The notes beneath the pieces are model-generated. The model made no database searches. It saw only the letters and a list, made by a program, of their open reading frames with translations, and was not told the origin of the DNA. Position numbers and translations under genes: made by a program. From Cryptomeria japonica (lineage: Eukaryota; Streptophyta; Pinopsida; Cupressales; Cupressaceae), in NCBI RefSeq assembly GCF_030272615.1, contig NC_081410.1, forward strand, positions 288,609,957 through 288,673,956: DNA of 64,000 nt, in the 5' to 3' direction. Positions 22,606 to 34,731 of this stretch are shown here, piece by piece (positions within the stretch are counted from its first letter, which is position 1; every line of letters starts with the position of its first letter).

Positions 22606-25600
22606 TTAAGTGTTGAAGGCGGGTGGAAGAGCACCCAATTTATGTCTTAGATATTCAAAGTTGTCCTTAGGCAGGGGCTTAGTGAAAATATCGGCAATTT
22701 GTTCACCGATGGACACATATTAACCTTTTACCTCTTCCTCTGCAACCTTTTTCCTAAGAAAATGATATTTGATTGCAATGTGCTTTGTCCTAGAATGCAT
22801 GATAGGATTCTTGGATATATGGATGGCACTTGAGTTGTTACACATGACAAGAATAGGATCTGAAAACTCTACTTGAATGTCCTCCAGTGTTTGTTTCATC
22901 CATAACACTTGTGAATAACAAGTAGCAGCTGCAATGTACTCTGGTTCAGTAGTTGATAATGAAATGGATTCTTGCTTCTTCTTGTGCCATGACACTAACC
23001 TATCTCCAAGGAAGAAAGCTCCTCCACTGGTGCTTTTCCTGTCATCTACACATCCTACCCAATTAGCATCATTATAGGCTTGCAAAGTGAAATCTCCTTT
23101 CTTTGGATACCATAAGCCATAAGTGAGTGTTCCTTGCAGATACTTGAATATCCTCCTAACAACATTGATATGTGATTGCTTAAGAGCTTCTTGGAATCTT
23201 GCAACCATGCACACTGCTTGAACTATATCGAGCCTTGATGTTGTAAGATATAATAGACTTTCAATCATGGATCTATACAAGGTCTGATCTGCATTTGGTG
23301 ACTCATCATCTTTGCTTAACTTGCACCATGTCACCATGGGGGTACCAACCAGTTTGTTGTCCTCCATTTGAAATTTCTTCGACATGTCTCTAGCATACTT
23401 GGTTTGTGATATAAATATACCATCATCTAACTGAGAAACATGCAAACCAAGAAATTATGATAGCTCTCCAATCATGGACATCTCAAACTTGGACTGCATT
23501 TGATCTGCAAATTCCTTGCATAAGGAGTTTTTGTTGCCTCCAAAGATGATATCATCTGCATACACCACTACTAAGATCATGTGTTCACCTTCTATTTTGA
23601 TGTATAAGTTACTATCAACACTCCCCTTTTTAAATCCTTGCCGATGTAAGCACTTATCCGACCTAGAATACTCTAATCTAGGTGCTTGCTTTAGACCATA
23701 TAAAGCTTTCTTCAATTTGCAAACAAATTTCTCATTTTCATGTAGCTAAAACCCTTCAAGTTGTTCTATGTACACTTCTTCAAGATTACCATTTAAGAAA
23801 GAAGATTTGACATCCATTTGGTATACCTTGTATCCCTTAAATGTAGAGAATGCCAAGAACATTCTTATTGCCTTAGGTCTAGCAACAGGTGCAAAAGTTT
23901 CTTCAAAATCTATGCCCTCTACTTGAGCATATCCTATGCATACAAGTATTTCCTTGTTCCTTACTACCTTGCCTTCTTCATTCTTCTTGTTCCTATAGAC
24001 CTAGTTAGTACCAATAACATTCTTGTCAGTGTTGGCAATTGACACTCATTCGGTTTAGTTGTGTTGTCATTGATGGCAACACACATCATCTTGGGTTTGA
24101 CGCTTAACCGATACTCACTGGTATTCATGATCCAACAATTGTCATTTAGGGAAACTGACAAACTAGGAATCGGTATATGAGGTAGACATAGGAGATTGAT
24201 CCAACAGGTTTACATGGCAGTGATCAACGACATTGGTCACAAAGTTTAATGCATTTATTTTTGTCTAGGTCAACATGTAAATAACTTGTAATATCTTTGT
24301 AAGCTGACATAAGGCATTTATGTTTGTGATTGGGAAGGGTATTTAAGTCAGTCCGATTAGGTTATTTTGAATATACACAAAGAGAAGGAATATATAGTGA
24401 TGTGATATTGTGTGAGCAATGTTGATCGACTGAATGTGAATATAATATTTTGTAGTCAGTCTTGGTTATTGGTTTAGAGGTTTGGGATGCGAAGTAAGTT
24501 ACCGGTAAGGGAGGACACGGTGAAAACCGATACAGACAGTGCTTGAACCGGAACTCATCCAGCATAGTAGATGCAATCTCTGAATTCAAAATTTTGTTTG
24601 TAACTCCATATTTGGTGTTTGTAGTCAGTGAGGCTCCTTTTGTGATGAGCAGTGCGCTCTAGGCTATTGGCCTTCCTGCATGTGTAGGCCCCAATTGTAA
24701 TATTTATTCATTTGGCTAGTGGATAGATATTGTGGGTCACCAATCCCACCGTAGTTTTTCCTATTTGAGGTTTTCCACGTATAAATCTTTGTGTTATGGT
24801 GTATGTTCTTGTGGTCGCTTCATTTCTACTTATTGTTATATTCTTTTATGGTTACCAATTACTAACATACTTTGTTAATAATGTTAAAATCGATCTCATA
24901 AGTAGAATACTGATTCACCCCCACCTCTCAATGTTCTTGGATGCCAACAGTCAACAGATCTTGGAACCAATTCCCATGTTTTGTTCTATTCAATTTGATG
25001 TAGCTCTTCTTACATAGCCTCTATCCACCTCTCACTCTTGCTGGCTTCATCATATGTCTTGGGTTCCATTTCTGTCATGAGGTAGAAGTTTACTTTCTTA
25101 GAGTTCCTTGCTCTCCTAGTTTGCACACCATCATTCTTGTTGCCAATAATTTGATCCTCAAGGTGATTCTTTTGCACATATCTATTTGGGGCTTTGCTTG
25201 GTGCTTATTTTTCATGTTCACTCTCAGATTGATCTTCATCTTCAAGATAAGGTTCTTCAGTCCGAGTTATTGAGTTTTTCCTTTCTTTGTGCATATCTTC
25301 ATCAACTCTCACATGTACACTCTCAATTACCTTATTTCGTCTTTTGTTGAAACACTTGTAGCCTTGATGTGAGTAGAGTAGCCTAAGAAGATAGCTTCAT
25401 CACTTTCTTCATCAAAGGCATCATCTTCAAATGTGTAAAGCATGCTCTTTCTCCTAAAAAATTTTCTCCTTGGCTTATAATAATTCTTCATCTTTTCCTT
25501 TCGAAGAGCCTTCATGTTTTTCTTTTCATCTTCATCTATTTCTCCATAAGGGCACTTAGATGCAAAGTGTCCAATCTTGCTACAGTTGAAACATTTGAAA

Positions 25601-25810
25601 GGCATCTTACCTTTGTACTTTCCCGAACCTCTTTTGAGCTTTCTTACAAATTTTTCTACAGTAGCATCAGAGTCATCTTCTTCTTTTTCTTTCTTGGTTA
25701 TATTGAATGTTGCCTCTCTCTTTGACGGTTCTCTTCATTCTCATTTACCCTGAAGGGTACTCTTGACATCCCTGCAACTATGATTGACATCAATGACAAT
25801 AATGCCAACA
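22606..25810 (-). pseudogene. Array unit 6 (terminal copy), with RNase H
   Basis: The most complete copy. From the right: gag knuckle CFNCSKIGHFASKC (25605-25327), a direct join to an integrase-tail sequence (SDEAIFLGYSTH), a linker, then RT. The RT is cut by a 920-bp solo LTR at 24,030-24,949. The RT palm has YADDIIFGG in 23715-23455, where the usual motif is YVDD. The 23445-22720 frame holds the RT end and RNase H (DDRKSTSGGAFFLGDRLVSW, SLSTTEPEYIAA). The tail IADIFTKPLPKDNFEYLR ends at stop 22,606-22,608. Frameshifts separate the pieces. Confidence 0.85.
24030..24949 (+). mobile_element. Solo LTR (Copia type) inside array unit 6
   Basis: A 920-bp insertion starting TGTTGGCAATTGACAC and ending GGATGCCAACA, so the ends are TGTTGGCA/TGCCAACA. 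It is flanked by GTCAG (24,025-24,029) and GTCAA (24,950-24,954), a 5-bp target duplication with one change. The neighbouring units show the uninterrupted target (CTTGTCAGCAGGTCTAGGAACC or similar). It carries the CTCTAGGC/GCATGTG module and the TTTTCCACGTATAAATC block shared by LTRs A, B and C. No internal region, primer site or second LTR remains, so recombination between LTRs removed the rest. Confidence 0.9.
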
Positions 25811-27522
25811 ATCTCCCTCTTTGGCATTGATGTCAACACACCTGCAGACCATTCATAGACCAATTCTCCCCCTTTAACAACAATGGTAAAGGGTGAAGCG
25901 ACCAACTGTCAACTGCTCATTTTTTATTTTCTATAGCAATGAATGGAGCTTCCAATGTTGATCATGACACATCAACAATACATTAGAAATTTATTTTAAA
26001 ACTTGTCTTAGCATACTTGGTTTGTGATTTAAATACGTCATCATCTAACAGAGAAACCTGCAAACCAAGAAAATATGACAGCTCTCTAATCATGGACATC
26101 TCAAACTCGGACTACATTTGATCTGCAAATTCCTTGCATAAGGAATTCTTATTGCCTCCAAAGATGACATCATCTACATAAACTACTACTAAGATCATGT
26201 GTTCACCTTCTATTTTGATGTATAAGTTACTATTAGCACTCCCCTTTTTAAATCCTTATTGATGTAAGTACTTATCCAACCTAGAATACCATGCTCTAGG
26301 TGTCTGCTTTAGACAATATAAAGCTTTCTTCAATTTGCAAACAAAGATCTTATTTTCATGTAGTTGAAACCCTTCAGGTTGTTCTATGTACACTTCTTCC
26401 TCAAGATTACCATTTAAGAAAGAAGATTTGACATCCATTTGGTATACCTTGTATCCTTTAAACATAGAAAATGCCAAGAACATTCTTATTACCTCAAGCC
26501 TTGCAACAAGTGCAAAAGTTTCTTCAAAATCTATGCCCTCTACTTGAGCATATCCTTTGCATACAAGTCTTGCCTTGTTCCTTACTACCTTGCCTTCTTC
26601 ATTCATCTTGTTCCTGTATACCCACTTAGTACCAATAACATTTTTGTCACCAGGTCTAGGAACCAATTCCCATGTTTTGTTCTTTTCAATTTGTTGTAGC
26701 TCTTCTTCCATACCCTTTATCCACCTCTCACTCTTGTTGACTTCATCATATGTCCTGGATTCCATTTTTGTCATGAGGCAGAAGTTTACTTGCTTAGTGT
26801 TCCTTTCTCTCATAGTTTGCACACCATCATTCGTGTTGCCAACAATTTCTTATCCTCATAGTGATTCTTTTGCACATATTTGTTTGGGACTTTGCTTGGT
26901 GCTTCTTCTTCATGTTCACTCTCAGTTTGATCTTCATCTTCAACATAAGGTTCTTTAGTCTGAGTTATTGAGTTTTTCTTTCCTTTGTGCATATCTTCAT
27001 CAACTCTCACATGCACACTCACAATTACCCTCTTTAGTCTTTTGTTGAAACACTTGTAAGCCTTGTTGTGAGTAGCCTAAGAAGATACCTTCATCACTTT
27101 CTTCATCACAAGCTTCATCTTCAAATGTTTAAAGACTACTCTTTCTCCTAAAATTTCTTCTCCTTGGCTTATAAGAATTCTTCATCTTTTCCTTGTCAAT
27201 AGCCTTCATGTTTTTCTTTTCATCTTCATCCTTTTCTCTATAAGGGCACTTAGATGCAAAGTGTCCAATCTTGCTACAGTTGAAACGTTTGAAAGGCAAC
27301 TTACCTTTCTACTTTCTTGAACCTCTTTTGAGCTTTCTTACAAAGTTTGCTACAACAGTATTAGAGTCATCTTCTTCTTCATGAGCAACTTCTTCTTTTT
27401 CTTTCTTCATTATGTTGAATTTTGCCTCTCTCTTTGTCAGTTCTCTTCGTTCTTATTTACCCCACAGGGTCCTCTTGGCATCCCTGCAACTCTAATTAAC
27501 ATCAATGACAATAATGCCAACT
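25811..27522 (-). pseudogene. Array unit 5
   Basis: The gag knuckle near 27,290 has lost its first cysteine (RFNCSKIGHFASKC). The RT N-terminal half is open over 188 codons (26822-26256) with [20 protein letters not shown] and [11 protein letters not shown]. The palm motif YVDD near 26,180 is intact, but a stop precedes it. The LTR start at the right edge has decayed (TTGGCATTATT kept, but AGTTGG for TGTTGG). Confidence 0.8.
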
Positions 27523-29226
27523 TTCTCTTCCTTTGGCATTGATGTCAACACACCTACACACCATTGATAGATAGTTTCTCCCCCTTTGACACCGAAGCGA
27601 CCAATTGTCAACTGGTCTTTTTTAATTTTCTATAGCAATGGATGGAGCTTCCAGTTTCGATCATGACACACCTGCAATACATTAGAAATTTCTTTTACAA
27701 CTTGTCTTTAGCATAATTGGTTTTTGATATAAATACACCATCATCTAACTAAGAAACGTGAAAACCAAGAAAATATGACAGTTCTCCAATCATGGACATC
27801 TCAAACTTGCATTGCATTTGATCTCCAAATTCCTTGCATAATGAATTCTTGTTGCCTCCAAAGATGATATCATCTACATACACCACTACTAAAATCATGC
27901 GTTCACCTTCTATTTTGTTGTATAAGTTACTCTCAACACTCCCCTTTCTAAATCCTTGTTGATGTAAGTACTTATCCAACCTAGAATACCATGCTCTAGG
28001 TGCCTACTTTACACCATCTAAATCTTTCTTCAATTTGCAAAAAAAGTTCTCATAATTCATGTAGCTGAAACCCTTCAGGTTGTTCTATGTACACTTCTTC
28101 CTCAAGATTACCATTTAAGAAAGCAGATTTTACATCCATTTGGTATAGCTTGTATCCCTTAAATGCAGAGAATGCCAAGTACATCCTTATTGCCTCAATT
28201 TTTGCAACTGGTGCAAAAGTTTCTTCAAAATGTATACCCTCTACTTGAGCATATCCTTTGCATACAAGTCTTGCCTTGTTCCTTACTACCTTTCCTTCTT
28301 CATTCATCTTGTTCCTGTAGACCCACTTAGTACCAATAACATTCTTGGCAGCAGGTCTAGGAACCAATTCCCATGTTTAGTTCTTTTCAATTTGTTGCAG
28401 CTCTTCTTCCATAGCCTTCATCCACCTCTCACTCTTGTTGGCTTCATCATATGTCTTGGGTTCCATTTCTATCATGAGGCAGATGTTTACTTGCTTAGTG
28501 TTCCTTGCTCTCCTAGTTTGCACACCATCATTCTTATTGCCAATAATCTGATCCTCAAGGTGATTCTTTTGCACATATCCATTTGGGGCTTTGCTTGGTG
28601 CTTCTTCTTCATGTTCACTCTCAGATTGATCTTCATCTTCAATATAAGGTTCTTCAATCTGAGTTATTGAGTTTTTTCTTCTTTTGTGCATATCTTTATC
28701 AACTTTCACTTGTACACTCTCAATTACCTTCTTTAGTCTTTTGTTGAAACACTTGTAGGCCTTGTTGTGAGTAGAGTAGCCTAAGAAGATACATTAATCA
28801 CTTTCTTCATCAGAGGCATCATCTTCAAATGTGTAAAGATCGCTCTTTCTCCTAGAATTTCTTCTCCTTGGCTTATAAGAATTCTTCATCTTTTCCTTTC
28901 CAAGAGCCTTCATGTTTTTCTTTTCATCTTCATCATTTTCTCCATAAAGGCACTTAGATGCATAGTGTCCAATCTTGCCACAGTTGAAACATTTGAAAGG
29001 CAGCTTACTTGTGTCCTTTCTTGAACCTATTTTGAGATTTCTTACAAAGTTTGCTTCAATAGCATTAGAGTCATCTTCTTCTTCATGAGTAACTTCTTCT
29101 TTTGCTTTCTTGGTTACATTGAATGTTGCCTCTCTTTTTGATGGTTCTCTTTGCTCTCATTTACCCCATAGGGTACTCTTGACATCTCTCCAACTTTGAT
29201 TGACATCAATGATAATAATGCCAACA
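27523..29226 (-). pseudogene. Array unit 4
   Basis: Knuckle CFNCGKIGHYASKC near 28,980. The linker frame 28709-28377, the RT fingers 28367-28050 ([21 protein letters not shown]) and the RT palm 27979-27749 (intact YVDDIIFGG) are separated by stops. The RT ends at SYFLGFHVS and is followed by the 3' segment with two polypurine-like tracts, then the next unit. Confidence 0.8.
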
Positions 29227-30939
29227 ACCTCCCCCTTTGGCATTAATGTCAACACACTTGCAGACCATTCACAGACCATTTCTCCCCCTTTGATAACAAT
29301 GGCAAAGGGTGAAACGACTAACTGTTAATTGCTCATTTTTTATTCTATAGAAATGAATGGAGCTTCCAATTTTGATCATGACACATCTGCAATACATTAG
29401 AAATTTATTTTACAACTTGTCTTTAGCATACTTGGTTTGTGATATAAATACACCATCATCTAACTTAGAAACCTGCAAACCAAGAAAATATGAGAGCTCT
29501 CCAATCATGGACATCACAAACTCGGACTGCATTTGATCTAGAAATTCCTCGCATAAGGAATTCTTATGGCCTCCAAAGATGATATTATCTACACACACTA
29601 CTACTAAGATCATGTGTTCACCTTCTATTTTGATGTGTAAGTTACTATCAACACTCCCCTTTTTGAATCCTTGTCGATGTAAGTACTTATCCAACCTAGA
29701 ATACCATGCTTTAGGTGCCTGCTTTAGACCATATAAAGCTTTCTTCAATTTTCAAACAAAGTTCTCATTTTCATGTAGCTGAAGCCCTCCAGGTTGTTCT
29801 ATGTACACTTCTTCCTCAAGATTACCATTTGACAAACCAAATTTGACATCCATTTCGTATACCTTGTATCCTTTAAACGCAGAGAATGCCAAGAACATTC
29901 TTATTGCCTCAAGTCTTGCAACAGGTGTAAAGTTTCTTCAAAATCTATGACCTCTACTTCAGCATATCCTTTGCATACAACTCTTGCCTTTTTCCTTACT
30001 ACCTTGCCTTCTTCATTCATCTTGTTCCTGTAGACCCAATTAGTACCAATAACATTCTTGTCAACAGGTCTACTAACCAATTCCCACATTTTGTTCTTTT
30101 CAATTTGTTGCAGCTCTTCTTCCATTTCCTTCATCCACCTCTCACTCTTGTTGGTTTCATCATATGTCCTGTGTTCCATTTATGTCATGAGGCACAAGTT
30201 TACTTGCTCATTGTTCCTTGCTCTCCTAGTTTTCACACCATCATTCGTATTGCCAATAATCTGATCCTTAGGGTGATTCTTTTGCACATATCTGTTTGGG
30301 GCTTTTCTTGGTGCTTCTTATTCATGTTCACTCTCAGATTGATCTTCATCTTCAATATAAGGTTCTTCAGTCTGAATTATTAATTTTTTTGTTCCTTTGT
30401 GCATATCTTCATCAACTCTCACATGTACACTCTCAATTACCTTCTTTAGTCTTTTGTCAGAACACTTGTAGGCGTTGTTGTGAGTAGAGTAGCCTAAGAA
30501 GATACCTTCATCACTTTCTTCATCAAAGGCATCATCTTCAAATGCATAGAGATTTCTCTTTCTCCTGAAATTTCTTCTCATTGGCTTATAAGAATTCTTC
30601 ATCTTTTCCTTGCCAAGAGCCTTCATGTTTTTCTTTTCATCTTCATCCTTTTCTCCATAAGGGCACTTAGATGCAAAGTGTCCAATGTTGCCATAGTTGA
30701 AACATTTGAAAGGAAGCTTACCTTTGTAGTTTCTTGAACCTCTTTTGAGATTTCTTCCAAAGTTTGCTACAACAGCACTAGAGTCATCTTCTTCTTCATA
30801 GGAAGTTTTTTCTTTTGCTTTCTTGGTTAGGTTGAATGTTACCTCTGTCTTTGATGGTTCTTTTCATTCTCATTTATCCCATAGGGTCCTCTTGACATCT
30901 CAACAACTTTGATTGACATCAATGACAATAATGCCAACA
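29227..30939 (-). pseudogene. Array unit 3
   Basis: Knuckle region near 30,690, integrase tail and acidic linker 30626-30318 (GIFLGYSTH), RT fingers 30179-29901, RT palm and end 29748-29410. The catalytic motif is altered to CVDN. The frame ends ISQTKYAKDKL, the common RT end of the repeated unit. Confidence 0.8.
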
Positions 30940-31354
30940 ATCTCCCCTTTGGCATTGATATCAACACACCAGAAGACCATTCATAGACCATTTCTCCCCC
31001 TTTGAAAACAATGACAAAGGGTGTTCGCAACCAACTGTTAACTGCTCATTTTTTATTTTCTATAGCAATGAATGGAGCTTCCAATTTCGATCATGACACA
31101 TTTGGAATACATAAGAAAATTATTTTACTTGTCTTTAGCATACTTGTTTTGTGATATAAATACATCATCATCTAATTGATAAACCTTCAAACCAAGCAAA
31201 TATGACAACTCTCCAATCATGGACATCTCAAATTCAGACTGCATTTGATCTGCAAATTCCTTGCATAAGGAAATCTTGTTACCTCCAAAGATGATATCAT
31301 TTATATACACCACTACTAAGATCATGTGTTCACCTTTTATTTTGATGTATAAGT

Positions 31355-31720
31355 TGTTGGAATCACCATTGTCGTTACACCAAAAGCTCGAGTTGTCAGT
31401 GAATGGGAGAGCAACTAGAGACAAGGATCCACGGGAGGTGGAAGGAAGCCATGTCACGAACTTGCAGGAAGTGCTGATCAGCAAGTCAACAATCCCCCCC
31501 AACACCGACTGAGGGTTTCGCACCAACGGAATGAAGGGGACCTCCTAGGATTCGAACCCATAACCCAATGCTCTGATACCATTTTTAAAAATCACCATTA
31601 TCGTTACACCAAAAGATTGACCTGTCAGTGAACGGAAGAGCGAACAGAGACAAGGATCCATGTGAGGCGGGAGGAAGCCATGTCACGAACTCGCAGGAGG
31701 GGCTGACCACCAAGTCAACA
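31355..31720 (-). mobile_element. TRIM/SMART-like miniature LTR retrotransposon
   Basis: A complete 366-bp element flanked by a perfect 5-bp duplication TAAGT (31,350-31,354 and 31,721-31,725). Two 137-bp LTR-like repeats (31,355-31,491 and 31,584-31,720) enclose a 92-bp core. Read on the minus strand, the core begins just after the 5' LTR with TGGTATCAGAGC (the initiator-Met tRNA primer site) and ends with a G-rich polypurine tract (GGGGGGGAT) before the 3' LTR. There is no coding capacity, so an autonomous partner must have supplied proteins. The first bases of the right-hand LTR copy are diverged (TTTAAAA against TGTTGGA). Apparent ORFs through it are artefacts. Confidence 0.92.
31570..31581 (-). 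other. TRIM primer binding site
   Basis: TGGTATCAGAGC on the minus strand, complementary to the 3' end of plant initiator-Met tRNA and two bases from the 5' LTR edge at 31,584. Confidence 0.88.
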
Positions 31721-33019
31721 TAAGTTACTATCAACACTACCCTTTTCAAATAATTGCTCATGTAAGTACTTATCCAACCTAGAATACCATGCTCTAGGTG
31801 TCTACTTTAGACCATATAAAGCTTTCTTCAATTTGCAAACAAAGTTCTCATTTTCATGTAGCTGAAACCCTTTAGGTTGTTCTATGTACAATACTTCTTG
31901 AAGATTACGATTTGAGAAAGCAGATCTGACATCCATTTGGTACACCTAATATCCTTTAAACGCAGAGAATTCCAAGAACATTCTTATTGCCTCAAATCTT
32001 GAAACAGGTGCAAAAGTTTCTTTAAAATCTATGCCCTCTACTTGAGCATATCCTTTGCATACAAGTCTTGTCTTATTCCTTACTACCTTGCCTTCTTCAT
32101 TCATCTTGTTCCTGTAGACCCACTTAGTACTAATAACATTCTTGTCAGCAGATCTAGGAACCAATTCCCATGTTTTATTCTTTTCAATTTGCTATAGCTC
32201 TTCTTCCATTGCCTTCATCCACCTCTCACTTTTGCTAGCTTCATCATATGTCTTGGGTTCCATTTTGTCATGAGGCAGAAGTTTACTTGCTCAGTGTTCC
32301 TTTCTATCCTAGTTTGCACACCATCATTCTTGTTGCCAATAATCTAGTCCTCGAGGTGATTCTTTTGCACATATCTGTTTGGGGCTTTGCTTGGTGCTTC
32401 TTCTTCATGTTGACTCTCAGATTGATCTTCATCTTCAACATAAGGTTCTTTAGTCTGAGTTATTGAGTTTTGTCTTCCTTTGTGTATATCTTCATCAAAT
32501 CTCACGCGAACACTCTCAATTACCTTTTGTAGTCTTTTGTTGAAACACTTGCAGGCCTTGTTGTGAGTAGAGTAGCCTAAGCTGATACCTTCATCACTTT
32601 CTTCATCATAGGCATCATCTTCAAATGAGAAAAGACTGCTCTTTCTCCTAAAATTTCTTCTCCTTGGCTTATAATTTTTTTTCATGTTTTCCTTGCCAAG
32701 AGCCTTCATGTTTTTCTTTTCATCTTCATCCTTTTCTACATAAGGGCACTTAGATGCAAAGTGTCCAATCTTGCCACAGTTGAAACATTTGAAAGGCAAC
32801 TTACCTTTCTACTTTCCTAAAACTCTTTTGAGCTTTCTTACAAAGTTTTCTACAATAGCATCAGAGTCATATTCTTCTTCATAAGAAACTTCTTTTTCTT
32901 TCTTGGTTTTGTTGAATGTTGCCTCTCTCTTTGACAGTTCTCTTCATTCTCATTTACCCTGCAACATCCTCTTGACATCTTTGCAACTTTGATTGACATT
33001 AATAAAAATAATGCCAATA

Positions 33020-34731
33020 ATCTCCCCCTTTGGCATTGATGTCAACAAACCTACAGACCATTCACAAACCATTTATCCTCCTTTGACAATAGTGGAAAAG
33101 GGTGAAGCGACCAACTGTCAACAACTTATTTTTTATTTTCTATAGGAATGAATGGAATTTTCAATTTCGATCATGACACATCTACAATACATTAGAAATT
33201 TATTTTATAACTTATGTTTATCATACTTGGTTTGTGATATAAATACACCATCATCTAATTGAGAAACCTGCAAACCAAAAAAATATGACAACTCTCCAAT
33301 CATGGACATCTCAAACTTGGACTGCATTTGATCTACAAATTTCTTGCATAAGGAATGCTTGTTGCCTCCAAAGATGATATTATCTACATACACCACTACT
33401 AAGATAATGTGTTCACCTTCTATTTTGATGTATAAGCTACTATCAACACTCCCTTTTTTAAATCCTTGCTGATGTAAGTACGTATCCAACCTAGAATACC
33501 ATGCTCTAGGTTCTTACTTTAGACCATATAAAGCTTTCTTCAATTTGCAAACAAAGTTCTCATTTTCATGTAACTGAAACCCTTCAGGTTGTTCTCTGTA
33601 CACTTCTTCCTCAAGATTACTATTTTGGAATGCAGATTTGACATCCATTTGGTATAGCTTGTATCCTTTAAACACAAAGAATTCCAATAACATTCTTATA
33701 GCCTTAAGTCTTGCAATGGGTGCAAACGTTTCTTCAAAATATATGCCCTCTACTTGAGCATATCCTTTGCATACAAGTCTTGCCTTGTTCCTTACTATCT
33801 TTCCTTCTTCATTCATCTTGTTCTTGTAGACCCACTTAGTACCAATAACATTCTTGTCAGCAGGTCTAGGAACCAATTCCCATGTTTTGTTCTTTTCAAT
33901 TTGTTGTAGTTCTTCTTCCATAACCTTCATCCATCTCTCACTCTTGTTGGCTTCATCATATGTCGTGGGTTCTATTTCTTTCATGAGGCATAAGTTTACT
34001 TGCTCAGTATTCCTTGTTCTCCTAGTTTGCACACCATCATTCTTGTTGCCAATAATATGATCCTCATGGTGATTCTTTTGCACATATCTGCTTGGGGATT
34101 TGCTTGGTTCTTCTTCTTCATGTTCACTCTTAGATTTATCTTCATCTTCAAGGTTCTTTAGTCTGAGTTATTGAGTTTTTCCTTCCTTTGTGCATATCTT
34201 TATCAACTCTCACATGTACACTCTCAATTACCTTCTTTAGTCTTTAGTTGAAAAACTTGTAGGCCTTTTTGTGAGTATAATAGCCTAAGAAGATACCTTC
34301 ATCACTTTCTTCATCAAAGGCATCATCTTCAAATGTGTAAAGACTTCTCTTTCTCCTAAAATTTCTTCTCCTTGGATTATAATAATTCTTCATGTTTTCC
34401 TTGCGAAGAGCGTTCATGGTTTCCTTTTCATCTTCATCCTTTTATCCATAAGGGTACTTAGATGCGAAGTGTCAAATCTTGCCACAGTTGAAACATTTGA
34501 AAGGCAGCTTACCTTTGTACTTTCTTGAACCTATTTTGAGCTTTCTTACAAACTTTCCTACAATAGCATCAAAGTCATCTTCTTCTTCACGAGAAGCTTC
34601 TTCTTTTTGCTCTCTTGGTTATGTTGAATGTCACCTCTCTCTTTGATGGTTCTCTTCATTCTCATTTACCCCACAAGGTCCTCTTGACATCCTTGCAACT
34701 CTAATTTACATCAATGACAATAATGCCAACA
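33020..34731 (-). pseudogene. Array unit 1 (right-hand end)
   Basis: Begins exactly at an LTR start (TGTTGGCATTATTG, 34,731 leftward), next to the non-coding 3' part of Gypsy element G. The knuckle near 34,490 is broken by a stop and a Cys loss. The linker and RT fingers are open over 189 codons (34083-33514). The RT palm (33489-33205) reads YVDNIIFGG, the second catalytic Asp being changed. Confidence 0.82.

Larger units (their letters stand above)
30940..33019 (-). pseudogene. Array unit 2, carrying a TRIM
   Basis: The gag knuckle to linker is open over 151 codons (32799-32344; CFNCGKIGHFASKC then SDEGISLGYSTH). This shows the gag-to-integrase-tail junction in a single frame. RT fingers 32164-31946. 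The palm (31526-31125) has YINDIIFGG, with the first catalytic Asp position changed to Asn. The RT is interrupted by the 366-bp TRIM at 31,355-31,720, which accounts for the longer unit. Confidence 0.82.
22606..34731 (-). mobile_element. Tandem array of an internally deleted Copia element
   Basis: Six head-to-tail copies, minus strand. Unit edges, taken at the LTR start TGTTGGCATTATTG or its decayed form, are at 34,731, 33,019, 30,939, 29,226, 27,522 and 25,810. Spacings are 1,712, 2,080 (1,709 without the TRIM and its extra TAAGT), 1,713, 1,704 and 1,712 bp. Each unit reads: LTR start, gag C-terminal part with zinc knuckle, integrase tail, reverse transcriptase, polypurine tract (about CAAAGGGGGAGA), next LTR start. 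Protease, integrase core and RNase H are absent from the repeated unit. RNase H occurs only in the leftmost copy. Unequal recombination or tandem insertion from a circular form could produce this; both are inference. Confidence 0.88.

Noticed and set aside
31540-31570. tRNA gene suggested by a GGTTCGAATCC B-box-like match
   Set aside because: No A box or cloverleaf around it; it lies inside the TRIM core.
26439-34060. Plus-strand ORFs through the array (for example 28230-28670, 30105-30383)
   Set aside because: Antisense shadows of the minus-strand Copia units; the same hydrophobic frame recurs in each unit.
22606-34731. CRISPR-like or multi-gene cluster reading of the array
   Set aside because: Units are 1.7-kb retroelement segments with RT motifs; there are no short repeats with spacers and no host genes.
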